A DNA stretch of 64,000 nucleotides from Prauserella rugosa (GCF_000719975.1 NZ_JOIJ01000002.1:460517-524516); one strand, 5' to 3'; counted from the first letter of the stretch, positions 47,382 to 55,953 are shown. Notes: generated by a model not told the origin, from the letters alone. Program-made: numbers and translations.

Positions 47382-47426
47382 CGCCCGTCATAGTGAACAG
47401 TCAGATGGGCGTTCGTCAAGCCGAAC
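47362..47426. promoter_or_regulatory. Two GTTCG-N6-CGAAC operators over the azlC promoter
   Basis: Identical inverted repeats GTTCG-N6-CGAAC occur at 47362-47377 (first codons of azlC) and 47411-47426, 49 bp apart. On the minus strand an azlC promoter reads TTGACG (47414-47419), an 18-bp spacer and CACTAT (47390-47395). One repeat covers the -35 and the other the start of the gene. The adjacent XRE-cupin protein is the obvious candidate repressor; binding is inferred. Confidence 0.65.
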
Positions 47427-47450
47427 GACCGGACCGCTGGAGCGAACATC

Positions 47451-48065
47451 GTGGACGACAGCGCTGACGACGACACCACCGCCGCAACCGGGGAGACCGG
47501 AGACTCCGGGGAGGGGCAGACGTCCCCGCTCGCACACATCTCCGCGGCGCTGCGCAGGGAACGAGGCAAGGCCGGACTGTCACTGTCCGAACTGGCCAAA
47601 CGCGCCGGTGTCGCGAAGTCGACGCTGTCGCAACTGGAATCCGGCGGCGGCAACCCGAGCATCGAGACCCTGTGGGCACTGAGCGTGGCGCTCGACGTGC
47701 CGTTCGCGGCCCTGGTCCAGCCGGCTCGGCCCCACGTGCGGCTCGTGCGCGCGGGCGAGGGACCGCGGTTCTCCGCCGACCGCGCCGACTACCTGGCGAC
47801 GGTGCTGTCGACGTGCCCGCCGAACGCGCGCAGGGACCTGTACCTGATCACCGCCGAACCCGACTCGGCGCGCGAATCCGACCCGCACATGCCGGGCGTG
47901 GTCGAACACGTCGTGCTCAGCGCGGGCCGCGCCCTGGTCGGACTCGCCGACGAACCCGTCGAACTCGCCCCCGGCGACTACATCGCCTACCCCGGCGACC
48001 TCCCGCACGTGTTCCGCGCACTCGAACCGGGCACGGCGGCGGTCCTCGTCTCCGAACACGTCTGA
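47451..48065 (+). CDS. XRE-family transcriptional regulator with C-terminal cupin domain
   Basis: 204 residues. The helix-turn-helix (AALRRERGKAGLSLSELAKRAGVAKSTLSQLESGGGNPSIETLWAL) is followed by a cupin beta-barrel with VVEHVVLSAGRALVGLADEPVELAPGDYIAYPGDLPHVFRAL. The acidic Thr/Asp/Glu-rich N-terminus is ~25 residues. Such XRE-cupin proteins often regulate a divergent transporter and sense a small ligand. Here the divergent genes are azlCD, so control of branched-chain amino acid export is likely. GTG start. Confidence 0.92.
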   Translation: MDDSADDDTTAATGETGDSGEGQTSPLAHISAALRRERGKAGLSLSELAKRAGVAKSTLSQLESGGGNPSIETLWALSVALDVPFAALVQPARPHVRLVRAGEGPRFSADRADYLATVLSTCPPNARRDLYLITAEPDSARESDPHMPGVVEHVVLSAGRALVGLADEPVELAPGDYIAYPGDLPHVFRALEPGTAAVLVSEHV

Positions 48066-48117
48066 GCCACCTGGGAGATCAGGCCCGGGCCACACCGCCG
48101 ATTTCGCGGAACGCGCA

Positions 48118-49029
48118 TCACCAGCCGCGCTCGGCGAGGCGGTGCGGTTCGGGGACGTCGTCGACGTTGATGCCGACCATCGCCTCGCCCAGTCCGCGGG
48201 AGACCTTCGCGAGCATGTCCGGGTCGTCGTGGAAGGTCGTGGCCTTGACGATCGCCTCGGCGCGGCGCGCCGGGTCCCCCGACTTGAAGATCCCCGAGCC
48301 GACGAACACGCCCTCGGCGCCGAGCTGCATCATCATCGCCGCGTCGGCGGGCGTCGCGATGCCGCCCGCGGTGAACAGCACCACCGGCAGCTTCCCGGTC
48401 GCGGCCACCTCGCGCACCAGCTCGTAGGGCGCCTGCCACTCCTTCGCCGCGACGTAGAGCTCGTCCTCCGGCAGCGCGGCGAGCTTGCGCAGTTCGGCGC
48501 GGATCTGCCGCATGTGAGTGGTCGCGTTGGACACGTCGCCCGTACCGGCCTCGCCCTTCGAGCGGATCATCGCCGCGCCCTCGGTGATGCGCCGCAACGC
48601 CTCACCGAGGTTGGTCGCCCCGCACACGAACGGCACGGTGAAGGCCCACTTGTCGATGTGGTTCGCGTAGTCGGCGGGCGTGAGCACCTCCGACTCGTCG
48701 ATGTAGTCCACGCCGAGCGACTGCAACACCTGCGCCTCGACGAAGTGCCCGATCCGCGCCTTCGCCATGACGGGGATCGACACCGCGTCGACGATGCCGT
48801 CGATGAGGTCCGGATCGCTCATCCGCGCGACGCCGCCCTGTGCGCGGATGTCGGCGGGCACCCGCTCGAGGGCCATCACCGCGACGGCACCCGCGTCCTC
48901 GGCGATCTTCGCCTGTTCCGGCGTGACGACGTCCATGATCACGCCGCCTTTGAGCATCTCGGCCATGCCGCGCTTCACGCGCGCGGTGCCGGTCTCGGAC
49001 ACGGGGGTGGACACGCCGGACTGGGACAC
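48118..49029 (-). CDS. pdxS: Pyridoxal 5'-phosphate synthase lyase subunit PdxS
   Basis: 303 residues from GTG 49029 with GAGGAGAGAGG upstream; a longer frame adds unsupported residues. Signatures: [52 protein letters not shown], the catalytic Lys of [27 protein letters not shown] and [33 protein letters not shown]. PdxS condenses ribose-5-phosphate, glyceraldehyde-3-phosphate and ammonia to PLP. Confidence 0.97.
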   Translation of the reverse strand: MSQSGVSTPVSETGTARVKRGMAEMLKGGVIMDVVTPEQAKIAEDAGAVAVMALERVPADIRAQGGVARMSDPDLIDGIVDAVSIPVMAKARIGHFVEAQVLQSLGVDYIDESEVLTPADYANHIDKWAFTVPFVCGATNLGEALRRITEGAAMIRSKGEAGTGDVSNATTHMRQIRAELRKLAALPEDELYVAAKEWQAPYELVREVAATGKLPVVLFTAGGIATPADAAMMMQLGAEGVFVGSGIFKSGDPARRAEAIVKATTFHDDPDMLAKVSRGLGEAMVGINVDDVPEPHRLAERGW

Positions 49030-49080
49030 GGAAGAACCTCTCTCCTCTACGTCGGATTCACCGTCAGCGTAGGTCGCACG

Positions 49081-49128
49081 TGGCCCTTCCGAAGTGGCCA
49101 TTCACGACCGTTCTCGGAAGGCCACTTC
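49081..49128. repeat. Compound palindrome between pdxS and the EF-G-like gene
   Basis: GAAGTGGCC (49091-49099) pairs with GGCCACTTC (49120-49128) across 20 bases, and a second pairing joins 49081-49090 to 49116-49124. It could be a regulatory structure of the divergent region or a member of a dispersed palindromic repeat family; sequence alone does not decide. Confidence 0.55.
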
Positions 49129-49226
49129 AACCGACACGTCAACCGGAGCGTCCACCCACCTTGCCGTCACGGCGCCACGGGTGTGTGATCGAGCACACAG
49201 GTGCCGGTGACCGCGAGGAGGCCGTG

Positions 49227-51338
49227 ATGACCGAGAAGCAGAGCAGGGGCGGCGACTCGGGCGCCGCACCGGTGGACGACCCGCGCAGGCTGCGCAACGT
49301 CGCGCTCGTCGGGCCGTCCGGATCGGGCAAGACGACGCTGGCCGAGGCGTTGCTCGTCGCGTCGGGCACGGTGCCGCGCGCCGGTGCGGTGGTCGACGGC
49401 ACGACCGTGTGCGACCACGACCCCGTCGCGGTGCGCCAGCAGCGTTCGGTCGCGCTGTCGGTCGCCCCGGTGCGTCACGGCGACACCAAGATCAACCTCA
49501 TCGACACCCCCGGCTACGCCGACTTCGTCGGGGAACTCCGGGCCGGACTGCGCGCGGCCGACGCCGCGCTGTTCGTCGTCTCCGCCGGGCACGGCGTGGA
49601 CACCGCGACCGTCGAGCTGTGGAACGAGTGCGCGCGGGTCGGCATGCCGCGAGCGGTGCTGGTGTCCCGAGTGGACCACGCCCGCGCGGACGTCGACGCC
49701 GAAATCGCCGCGTGCGCGGAGGCGTTCGGTGCGGGAGTCCTGCCGCTGTACCTGCCCGCGTCGGACGGCACCGCGCTGGTCGGTCTCATCACGGGCAAGC
49801 GCTACGACTACGCGGGCGGTCATCCGCCGGTCGTGGGCGAACCGGACCCCGGCGATCTCGACCGGATGCACGCGGCGCGGGCGGAGCTGATCGAGGGGAT
49901 CATCGCCGAGAGCGAGGACGAGACGCTCATGGATCGCTACCTCGCCGGCGAGGAGATCGCCGAGGAGACGCTGATCGCCGACCTCGAGACCGCCGTGTCC
50001 CGCGGTGCGTTCCACCCCGTGATCCCGGTGTGCGCCGAGACCGGGCTCGGACTGGCCGAGGTGCTCGACGGCATCGTGCGCGCCTGCCCGTCACCGCTGG
50101 AACGCGCGGTGCCGATCGCCGCCTCCCCCGAGGGCATCCCGCACCCGCGCCTGGCCCCCGATCCCGACGGGCCACTGGCCGCCGAGGTCATCCGCACCAC
50201 CGTCGACTCGTTCGTCGGCCGCGTGTCGCTGGCGCGACTGTTCTCCGGGCGGCTGCAGGCAGAACGGCCCGTGCACGTGTCCGGCCACGGCCTGACCGAC
50301 CGTGGCCACGCCGACCACGACACCGACGAACGCGTCGCCCACCTGTACAGCCCGCTGGGCGCCACGCTGCGGGAGGTTCCGTACGCGGTCGCGGGCGACA
50401 TCTGCGCACTGACGAAGATCTCCTCGGCCGAAACCGGCGACACACTGTCCACACCGGACGATCCGCTGCTGATCGAACCGTGGGCGATGCCCGAACCACA
50501 GCTTCCGATGGCGGTGGTGGCCGCGACGCGCAGTGACGAGGACGCACTGGCCCGCAACCTCGGCAGGCTCGTGGCGGCCGACCCGACGCTGCGGCTGGAC
50601 CGCGTCGCCGAGACCGGTCAGCTCGTCGTGTGGTGCACCGGCGAGGCACACGCGGACGTCGTACTCGCCCGCCTCCGCGACGGCGGGGCGGATGTGACGA
50701 CCGAGCCGGTGCGGATTCCCCTGCGTGCCACGTTCGGCGCGGCGGCCACCGGCCGCGGCCGCCATGTCAAACAGTCCGGAGGGCACGGGCAGTACGCCGT
50801 CTGCGACATCGAGGTGGAACCGCTCCCCCGCGGCGCGGGCGTCGAGTTCGCCGAGCGAGTGGTCGGCGGCGCGGTGCCGCACCAGTACATCCCGAGCGTG
50901 GAGAAGGGAGCGCGGGCACAACTGGCCGAGGGCATCGCCGGTGGCCCGCCCGTCGTGGACGTGCGGATCACCCTGGTCGACGGCAAGGCGCACAGCGTGG
51001 ACTCGTCCGACGCCGCGTTCCAGACGGCGGGCGCGCTCGCGGTGAAGGACGCCGCCGCGAACGCCACGCTGCGCACCCTGGAACCGCTCGACGAGGTGGA
51101 GGTGCACCTTCCGGACCAGTATCTCGGCGCGGTGCTGGGTGATCTGTCCTCCCGCAGGGGCCGCGTCCTGGGCACCGAGGCCGCGCCCGGCGGGGTGACG
51201 GTGATCAGGGCGGAGGTGCCGGCGACCGAACTGCTGCGCTACGCGGTGGACCTGCGCTCGATCACCTCGGGCACGGCGAGTTTCAGCCGGCACCATGTCC
51301 GCTACGACCCGGCACCGGACGCCGCGGCGGTGCGCTGA
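49227..51338 (+). CDS. fusA2: EF-G-like translational GTPase (EF-G2 type)
   Basis: 703 residues from ATG 49227 (GAGGAGG upstream). The G domain has P-loop VALVGPSGSGKTTLAEALL, DTPGYADFV as G3 and SRVDHARAD at the G4 position instead of NKxD. Domains II-V follow, with KISSAETGDTL, KQSGGHGQYAVCDIEVEPLPRG and the domain V end SRHHVRYDP. It matches the second EF-G of actinobacteria (e.g. Rv0120c), whose role in translation is not settled. The degenerate G4 motif and lone position suggest a specialised function. Confidence 0.88.
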   Translation: MTEKQSRGGDSGAAPVDDPRRLRNVALVGPSGSGKTTLAEALLVASGTVPRAGAVVDGTTVCDHDPVAVRQQRSVALSVAPVRHGDTKINLIDTPGYADFVGELRAGLRAADAALFVVSAGHGVDTATVELWNECARVGMPRAVLVSRVDHARADVDAEIAACAEAFGAGVLPLYLPASDGTALVGLITGKRYDYAGGHPPVVGEPDPGDLDRMHAARAELIEGIIAESEDETLMDRYLAGEEIAEETLIADLETAVSRGAFHPVIPVCAETGLGLAEVLDGIVRACPSPLERAVPIAASPEGIPHPRLAPDPDGPLAAEVIRTTVDSFVGRVSLARLFSGRLQAERPVHVSGHGLTDRGHADHDTDERVAHLYSPLGATLREVPYAVAGDICALTKISSAETGDTLSTPDDPLLIEPWAMPEPQLPMAVVAATRSDEDALARNLGRLVAADPTLRLDRVAETGQLVVWCTGEAHADVVLARLRDGGADVTTEPVRIPLRATFGAAATGRGRHVKQSGGHGQYAVCDIEVEPLPRGAGVEFAERVVGGAVPHQYIPSVEKGARAQLAEGIAGGPPVVDVRITLVDGKAHSVDSSDAAFQTAGALAVKDAAANATLRTLEPLDEVEVHLPDQYLGAVLGDLSSRRGRVLGTEAAPGGVTVIRAEVPATELLRYAVDLRSITSGTASFSRHHVRYDPAPDAAAVR

Positions 51339-51347
51339 CGCACCGGA

Positions 51348-51941
51348 TCAGCCGAACTCGAAGCCGCCCGCGCGGCCGTTGCGGTCGGCGAGCAGGCCCG
51401 CCAGCGTGGCGATCGCGATCTCCGGCGGGGTGCGGGAGCCGATGTTCAGGCCGATCGGCCGGTGCACCCGCGCGATGTCCTCGTCGGACACTCCGAGTGC
51501 CTGCAGCGCCGCGACGTGCGGGCCGGTGTGCTTGGGGTTGCCCATCACACCGACCCACCTGGCCGGCTGGGCCAGCGCGTCGCGGAGCACGACGCCGAGC
51601 TCGTCGCGATGGTGGTCGGTGACGACGACGTCGGCGGTGTCGTCGAGTTCGGGCATCGCGGTCAGGGCGTCGGCGACCCGCTTCTCGTCCGGTTCGACCA
51701 GCAGTGTGCGGAAACCGGCGTCGGCGCCGTAGCGGAGCAGGAAGTCGGCCACCGGGGTGGCGAAGACCGCCACGAGGGTGCGGGTCTGCTGCCCGGAGTC
51801 CGCGCCACCGTGGGCGACGTCGCACGGATCCGCTGCGGTGTCCGGAGTCGACGTGTCCGGAGTCGACGTGTCCGGAGTCGACGTGTCCGGGGCCGGGCGT
51901 GTGGTCGACGGGGTCGAAGGGGTCGAAGGGGGCATTGCCAT
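51348..51941 (-). CDS. XdhC-like protein, Rossmann domain only
   Basis: 197 residues. The first ~45 are Pro/Thr/Ser-rich with TPDTS repeats. The rest is the C-terminal Rossmann domain of XdhC/CoxI (LVAVFATPVADFLLRYGADAGFRTLLVEPDE, DVVVTDHHRDELG, WVGVMGNPKH, IGLNIGSRTPPEIAIATLAGLLADRNGR). The N-terminal XdhC_CoxI domain is missing. XdhC proteins assist molybdenum cofactor insertion; no molybdoenzyme gene is nearby. It converges on the EF-G-like gene. Confidence 0.8.
   Translation of the reverse strand: MAMPPSTPSTPSTTRPAPDTSTPDTSTPDTSTPDTAADPCDVAHGGADSGQQTRTLVAVFATPVADFLLRYGADAGFRTLLVEPDEKRVADALTAMPELDDTADVVVTDHHRDELGVVLRDALAQPARWVGVMGNPKHTGPHVAALQALGVSDEDIARVHRPIGLNIGSRTPPEIAIATLAGLLADRNGRAGGFEFG
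51841..51885. repeat. Three exact 15-bp tandem repeats in the XdhC-like gene
   Basis: TCCGGAGTCGACGTG is repeated exactly at 51841, 51856 and 51871, with partial copies on both sides (51836-51890). It encodes the TPDTS repeats of the N-terminus. Confidence 0.93.
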
Positions 51942-51980
51942 ACCCGTCAGTGTGACACTCGGCGCGGGGGTGCGGCGCGT

Positions 51981-52514
51981 TCAGGCCGCGGGCGGACCTG
52001 CCGGGAGGTCGGGCTCGGCGATCTCGAAGTACTCGGGCCGGGGCGCAGTGCCCGCCAGGCGGAAGTAGCGCACCTTGCGGCGTCTGCGCAGGGCGAGGGT
52101 GTCGCGCACGGCGTCGTTGTAGACGCGGCGGGCGATGATCATCCGGTGTTCGGCGTCGGCGAGTTCGTCGGCCAGCGGACGTGGCAGGGCGGCACGGTCC
52201 ACCTGGTCGAGCAGTCGGGTGAGCGTGTTCTCGGCGGGTTCCCGCTCTCCCCACGGCGCTTCCTCGGCCGCGCGAGCTGCCTCGGCGAGCCCGGCGGTGG
52301 AGTCGGGAGTGGTGGCGTCGGGGGCGGCGTCGGGTGCGCCGGCGGCGATGGTGCGGGCCACGACGGCGCGTCGGGCCAGCGCCGCGTCGAGGGCCGCGCG
52401 GCCCGCGTCCATGCGCACGTGCAGCCGGTCCAGACGGTTGGCCGTGGCCACGAGATACAGCCCCGCCGCCACGACGAGCACGGCGACGACCGCCAGCACC
52501 GTCAGCAGGGTCAT
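51981..52514 (-). CDS. Membrane-anchored hypothetical protein downstream of pimA (Rv2609c-position)
   Basis: 177 residues: an N-terminal membrane helix (LLTVLAVVAVLVVAAGLYLVA), then a LemA-like helical stretch (NRLDRLHVRMDAGRAALDAALARRAVVARTIAA), an Ala/Pro/Asp linker and a second helical part (DAEHRMIIARRVYNDAVRDTLALRRRRKVRYFRLAG). The start overlaps the pimA stop (ATGA). The mycobacterial gene at this place, Rv2609c, also encodes a membrane protein. Function unknown. Confidence 0.75.
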   Translation of the reverse strand: MTLLTVLAVVAVLVVAAGLYLVATANRLDRLHVRMDAGRAALDAALARRAVVARTIAAGAPDAAPDATTPDSTAGLAEAARAAEEAPWGEREPAENTLTRLLDQVDRAALPRPLADELADAEHRMIIARRVYNDAVRDTLALRRRRKVRYFRLAGTAPRPEYFEIAEPDLPAGPPAA

Positions 52515-53650
52515 GAGACGTCCTGGTCCGGACTGACCTTGCGCGGGTCGGCGGCGATGGCGGTCTCGTAGACGCGCTGCACCTGCGTCACGACGGTGCG
52601 CCAGTCGTAGCGCGCCACCCGCTCGCTGCCCGCGGCCGACAGGCGCGCGCGCCGGTCCGGGTCGGCCAGCAGGTCGCGCAGCGCCGCACCGAGCGCGGCC
52701 GCGTCCCCGGTCGGGGTCAGCACGCCGGCGCGGCCGTCGTCGAGCACCCTGCGGAACGAGTCGAGGTCGCTGGCCAGCACGGGGGTGCCCGCCGCCATCG
52801 CCTCGGTGAGGATCATGCCGAAGCTCTCCCCGCCGGTGTTGGGGGCGCAGTAGACGTCGACGCTGCGCAGCACCCGTGCCTTGGTGGCGTCGTCGACCTG
52901 GCCCAGCACCTCGAGATGCCGGTTCAGCGTGGGACCGGCCTCGCGCCGCAGGGTGTCGGCATCGCCCCTGCCCGCCACGAGGAGCCGGACGTCGGGACGG
53001 TCCGGCACCACTGCCCTGAGCGCCTCGAGCAGCACTCCCATCCCCTTGCGCGGTTCGGTGTAGCGGCCGACGAACCCGACCGTCCCGCCCTCGCGGGGGT
53101 AGCCGTCCAGCGGTGTGGCGTCGGCGAACCACGGCACGTCCACCCCGTTGGGGATCTCGACGGCGTCCCCGCCGAGGTGTTCCACCTGCACCCGCCTGGC
53201 CAGGGCCGAGACGGCGATGCGCGCGGTGATCTTCTCCAGCAGGGGCCGCAGCACCGGCTGGAACGCCGAGAGTGTGCGGGAACGCGGGGTCGAGGTGTGG
53301 AACGTCGCGACGATGGGTCCGTCGGCGACCTTCAGCGCCAACAGCGACAGGCTCGGTGCCGCCGGTTCGTGCAGGTGCAGCACGTCGAACCGGTTGTCTC
53401 GCAGCCACCGGCGCACGCGTGCGTAGGACACCGGCCCGAACTGCAGGCGCGCCACCGACCCGTTGTACGGGATGCCGAGGGCGCGCCCGGCCGGGTGTAC
53501 GAAGTCCGGCACGTCGGCGTCGGCGTCGGCCGGGGCCAGCACCGACACGGTGTGCCCGAGCCCGCGCAGTGCCTTCGCCAGATCCACCACGTGCCCCTGG
53601 ACGCCGCCGGGGACGTCGAACGAGTAGGGGCAGACGATCCCGATCCGCAT
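52511..53650 (-). CDS. pimA: Phosphatidylinositol alpha-mannosyltransferase PimA
   Basis: 379 residues from ATG 53650, eight bases after GAGG; a GTG nine bases further out overlaps the preceding stop and is less likely. A GT-B glycosyltransferase: MRIGIVCPYSFDVPGGVQGHVVDLAKAL, FDVLHLHEPAAPSLSLLAL, VEIPNGVDV, GFVGRYTEPRKGMGVLLEAL and ANTGGESFGMILTEAMAAGTPVLASDLDSF. It adds the first mannose from GDP-mannose to phosphatidylinositol. Coupled to the acyltransferase and pgsA upstream, as in mycobacteria. Confidence 0.94.
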   Translation of the reverse strand: MRIGIVCPYSFDVPGGVQGHVVDLAKALRGLGHTVSVLAPADADADVPDFVHPAGRALGIPYNGSVARLQFGPVSYARVRRWLRDNRFDVLHLHEPAAPSLSLLALKVADGPIVATFHTSTPRSRTLSAFQPVLRPLLEKITARIAVSALARRVQVEHLGGDAVEIPNGVDVPWFADATPLDGYPREGGTVGFVGRYTEPRKGMGVLLEALRAVVPDRPDVRLLVAGRGDADTLRREAGPTLNRHLEVLGQVDDATKARVLRSVDVYCAPNTGGESFGMILTEAMAAGTPVLASDLDSFRRVLDDGRAGVLTPTGDAAALGAALRDLLADPDRRARLSAAGSERVARYDWRTVVTQVQRVYETAIAADPRKVSPDQDVS

Positions 53651-53655
53651 CGCGT

Positions 53656-54621
53656 TCACCTCGGGTCCGCGTCCGCGCTCGTCCCGTCGGTTCCGGTGCC
53701 GGCCGCACCCGCGCCGCCGCCGGCCGGTTCACCGGGGTCGACGATGTCCTCACGGTCGGCGGGCCAGAACGGCTGGAGCATGTGCCAGTCCGTGGGGTGT
53801 GCGGCGATGTCGCCGGAGAACACGTCGGCGAGTGCCTGGGTGGCGGCGGCGGCCTCACTGCGGTTGGCCACGCGCACGGGCGGATGGATGCGCAGGCCCC
53901 AGCCCTCGTCGGTGAACCACGAGCCCAACGGCAGCAGTGCGGCGCCGGTGCTGGCGGCCAGCCGCGCCGGCCCCGCGGGAAACCGGGCCTGCTCGTCGAA
54001 GAACGTCACGGGCACGCCGGTGTTGTTCAGGTCGCGATCGCCGACGAGGCACACGACCTTGTTCTCGCGCAGTCGTTGCAGCAGCAGCCGGAACGACACA
54101 CTGCCGTCGGCGGGCACGACCTCGAACCCGAGCGACTCGCGATACTCCACGAACCGCCGGTACAGCGACTCGGGTTCGAGGCGTTCGACGACGGTGGTGA
54201 AGTCGCCGAGGTGGTCGACCGCCCACAGGCCCGCGACGTCCCAGTTGCCGCTGTGCGGAAGCGCCACGACGGCGCCGTTGCCCTCGGCCAGCGCGGCCTC
54301 GAGGTACTCGACGCCGGTGATGTCGACGTTGGCCAGCACGGCCGCGCGCTCGGTGCTGGGCAGACGGAACGCCTCGTGCCAGTAGCGGGCGTAGGAGTGC
54401 ATCGCCCTGCGGGTCAGCTCGTCGAGTTCGGCCTCGCCCGCCTGAGGGACGACCCGGCGCAGGTTGGCCCGCAACTGCGTGGCGCTGCCCCCGCCGCGGC
54501 GGGCGACGAGATCGGCCGCCGCCCAGAAGGCGACGCCTGCCGCCTTCGTGGGCAGTTTGGGCACCAGTCGCCAGCCGGCGGCGTAACCGGCGTCGACGAG
54601 GCGTCCCGCGAGGCCACTCAC
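53656..54621 (-). CDS. patA: Phosphatidylinositol mannoside acyltransferase
   Basis: 321 residues from GTG 54621, which overlaps the pgsA stop (GTGA). The LpxL/HtrB-type acyltransferase motif HSGNWDVAGLWA carries the His-Asp-like site (HxxxxD). VVPADGSVSFRLLLQRLRENKVVCLVGDRDLNNTGVPVTFFDEQARFPAGPARLA is characteristic. In the pgsA-acyltransferase-pimA operon it should acylate the 6-position of the mannose of PIM1/PIM2. The Pro/Gly/Ala-rich C-terminus is short and probably disordered. Confidence 0.92.
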   Translation of the reverse strand: MSGLAGRLVDAGYAAGWRLVPKLPTKAAGVAFWAAADLVARRGGGSATQLRANLRRVVPQAGEAELDELTRRAMHSYARYWHEAFRLPSTERAAVLANVDITGVEYLEAALAEGNGAVVALPHSGNWDVAGLWAVDHLGDFTTVVERLEPESLYRRFVEYRESLGFEVVPADGSVSFRLLLQRLRENKVVCLVGDRDLNNTGVPVTFFDEQARFPAGPARLAASTGAALLPLGSWFTDEGWGLRIHPPVRVANRSEAAAATQALADVFSGDIAAHPTDWHMLQPFWPADREDIVDPGEPAGGGAGAAGTGTDGTSADADPR

Positions 54622-55229
54622 GACCGCGGCTCCCGTGCAGAGTGGGCGACACCGACGATGCGCTGGAGGAACGTGATCGCCGAGAGCGCGACCAGCAGCC
54701 ACTGCGACACCTCGACGGCGAACGAGACGCCGAGCCCCTGCAGTCCGGTGCCGACGAGGGCGATGATCAACCGTTCCGCACGTTCGACGAGCCCACCGTC
54801 GGCCGAGGTGAACCCGGACGCCTCGGCCCGCGCCTTGACGTACGAGATCACCTGCGCCAGCACCAGCGAGATCAGCGCGGCGACGGCGATCCGCTCGTTG
54901 CCCTCGACGGCGAAGGCCCACCAGGCGATCGCGGCGAACAGGGCACCGTCGACGAGCCGGTCACACGTCGCGTCGAGCACCGCGCCGAACGGCGTGCTGC
55001 CGCGCGCCCGGGCCATGGCGCCGTCCAGCAGGTCGAGCATGACGAAGCCCCAGACCGTGAACGTGCCCCACAGCAGCATCCCGGAGGGGAAGAACGCGAG
55101 CGCGCACACCAACGCACCGGTCGTGCCGATGAGCGTCATGGCGTTGGGCGTGAGCCCGATCCGCACCAGCGCAGCACCGATCGGATCGGTGACGCGGGAT
55201 ACCGAGGCGCGCGCGAAGATATTGAGCAT
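54618..55229 (-). CDS. pgsA: Phosphatidylinositol phosphate synthase (CDP-alcohol phosphatidyltransferase)
   Basis: 203 residues, about six membrane helices. The family motif is complete: D66-x2-D69-G70-x2-A73-R74-x7-G82-x3-D86-x3-D90 (DLLDGAMARARGSTPFGAVL onwards). It transfers the phosphatidyl group from CDP-diacylglycerol to inositol-1-phosphate, feeding PimA. It starts the pgsA-patA-pimA run. In M. tuberculosis the HIT-protein gene directly precedes it; here a MarR/YceI pair lies between. Confidence 0.92.
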   Translation of the reverse strand: MLNIFARASVSRVTDPIGAALVRIGLTPNAMTLIGTTGALVCALAFFPSGMLLWGTFTVWGFVMLDLLDGAMARARGSTPFGAVLDATCDRLVDGALFAAIAWWAFAVEGNERIAVAALISLVLAQVISYVKARAEASGFTSADGGLVERAERLIIALVGTGLQGLGVSFAVEVSQWLLVALSAITFLQRIVGVAHSAREPRS

Positions 55230-55359
55230 CTGGTCCTACGGGGCGGCGAGCGGTTCGGGGACAGGGTCGTTCACGGACAGGTGATCTGGTGTGCCGAAGG
55301 AACCCTATCGACTTGCCCTGACGGCCGCCGGGACGGATACCCCGGTACGCGCCGGGACG

Positions 55360-55947
55360 TCAGGCGCGTGTGGCCGTCGACACTCCGTGCGCGGTTGCCT
55401 CCCCGGCATTCCCGTCGGCCGCGTCGCCCACCGCACCTTCGGCGACCTCGCCCAGGTCGTCCTCGACAAGGCGGCGTTCGACCTCGGGACAGCGCGGCAT
55501 GAGCCCGTTCTGGATGGCGAGGCTGATCTCACCGAGCTGGCGAACCTGCTCGGAGGTCAACTGGTCGAACACGGCAGTCCGGACCGCTTCGACGTGGCCC
55601 GGCGCGGCCGCCTTGATGGCGGTGAACCCCTCCTCGGTCAGGTGCGCGAACGCGCCGCGCTTGTCGGTCGGGCACGCCTCCCGCCGCACCCAGCCCTTGG
55701 CCTCCATCTTCGAGACCGCGTGCGACAGCCTGCTCCGGGACGAGCGGGTCGCGACGGCGAGGTCGCTCATGCGCATCGCCTGATCAGGTGCTTCCGAGAG
55801 TTCGACGAGCACTTCGTAGTACGCCTGCGGCATTCCGGCCTCACGCTGGAGTTGTGTCTCCGTGTGGGCGTTGAGCATGCCGACGGCCTCCCGGAACGCA
55901 CGCCAGACGCGCTGCTCCTCGTCACTCAGCCATCGCGGTTCGTCCAT
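55360..55947 (-). CDS. MarR-family transcriptional regulator
   Basis: 195 residues. The winged helix-turn-helix spans LVELSEAPDQAMRMSDLAVATRSSRSRLSHAVSKMEAKGWVRREACPTDKRGAFAHLTEEG, the MarR pattern, with flanking dimerisation helices. The C-terminal ~40 residues are an acidic/Ala tail. It is divergent from yceI and its promoter and start lie next to two palindromes (55965-55980 and 55999-56014). Repression of itself and yceI is the natural reading; the ligand is unknown. Confidence 0.93.
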   Translation of the reverse strand: MDEPRWLSDEEQRVWRAFREAVGMLNAHTETQLQREAGMPQAYYEVLVELSEAPDQAMRMSDLAVATRSSRSRLSHAVSKMEAKGWVRREACPTDKRGAFAHLTEEGFTAIKAAAPGHVEAVRTAVFDQLTSEQVRQLGEISLAIQNGLMPRCPEVERRLVEDDLGEVAEGAVGDAADGNAGEATAHGVSTATRA

Positions 55948-55953
55948 ACGGCC

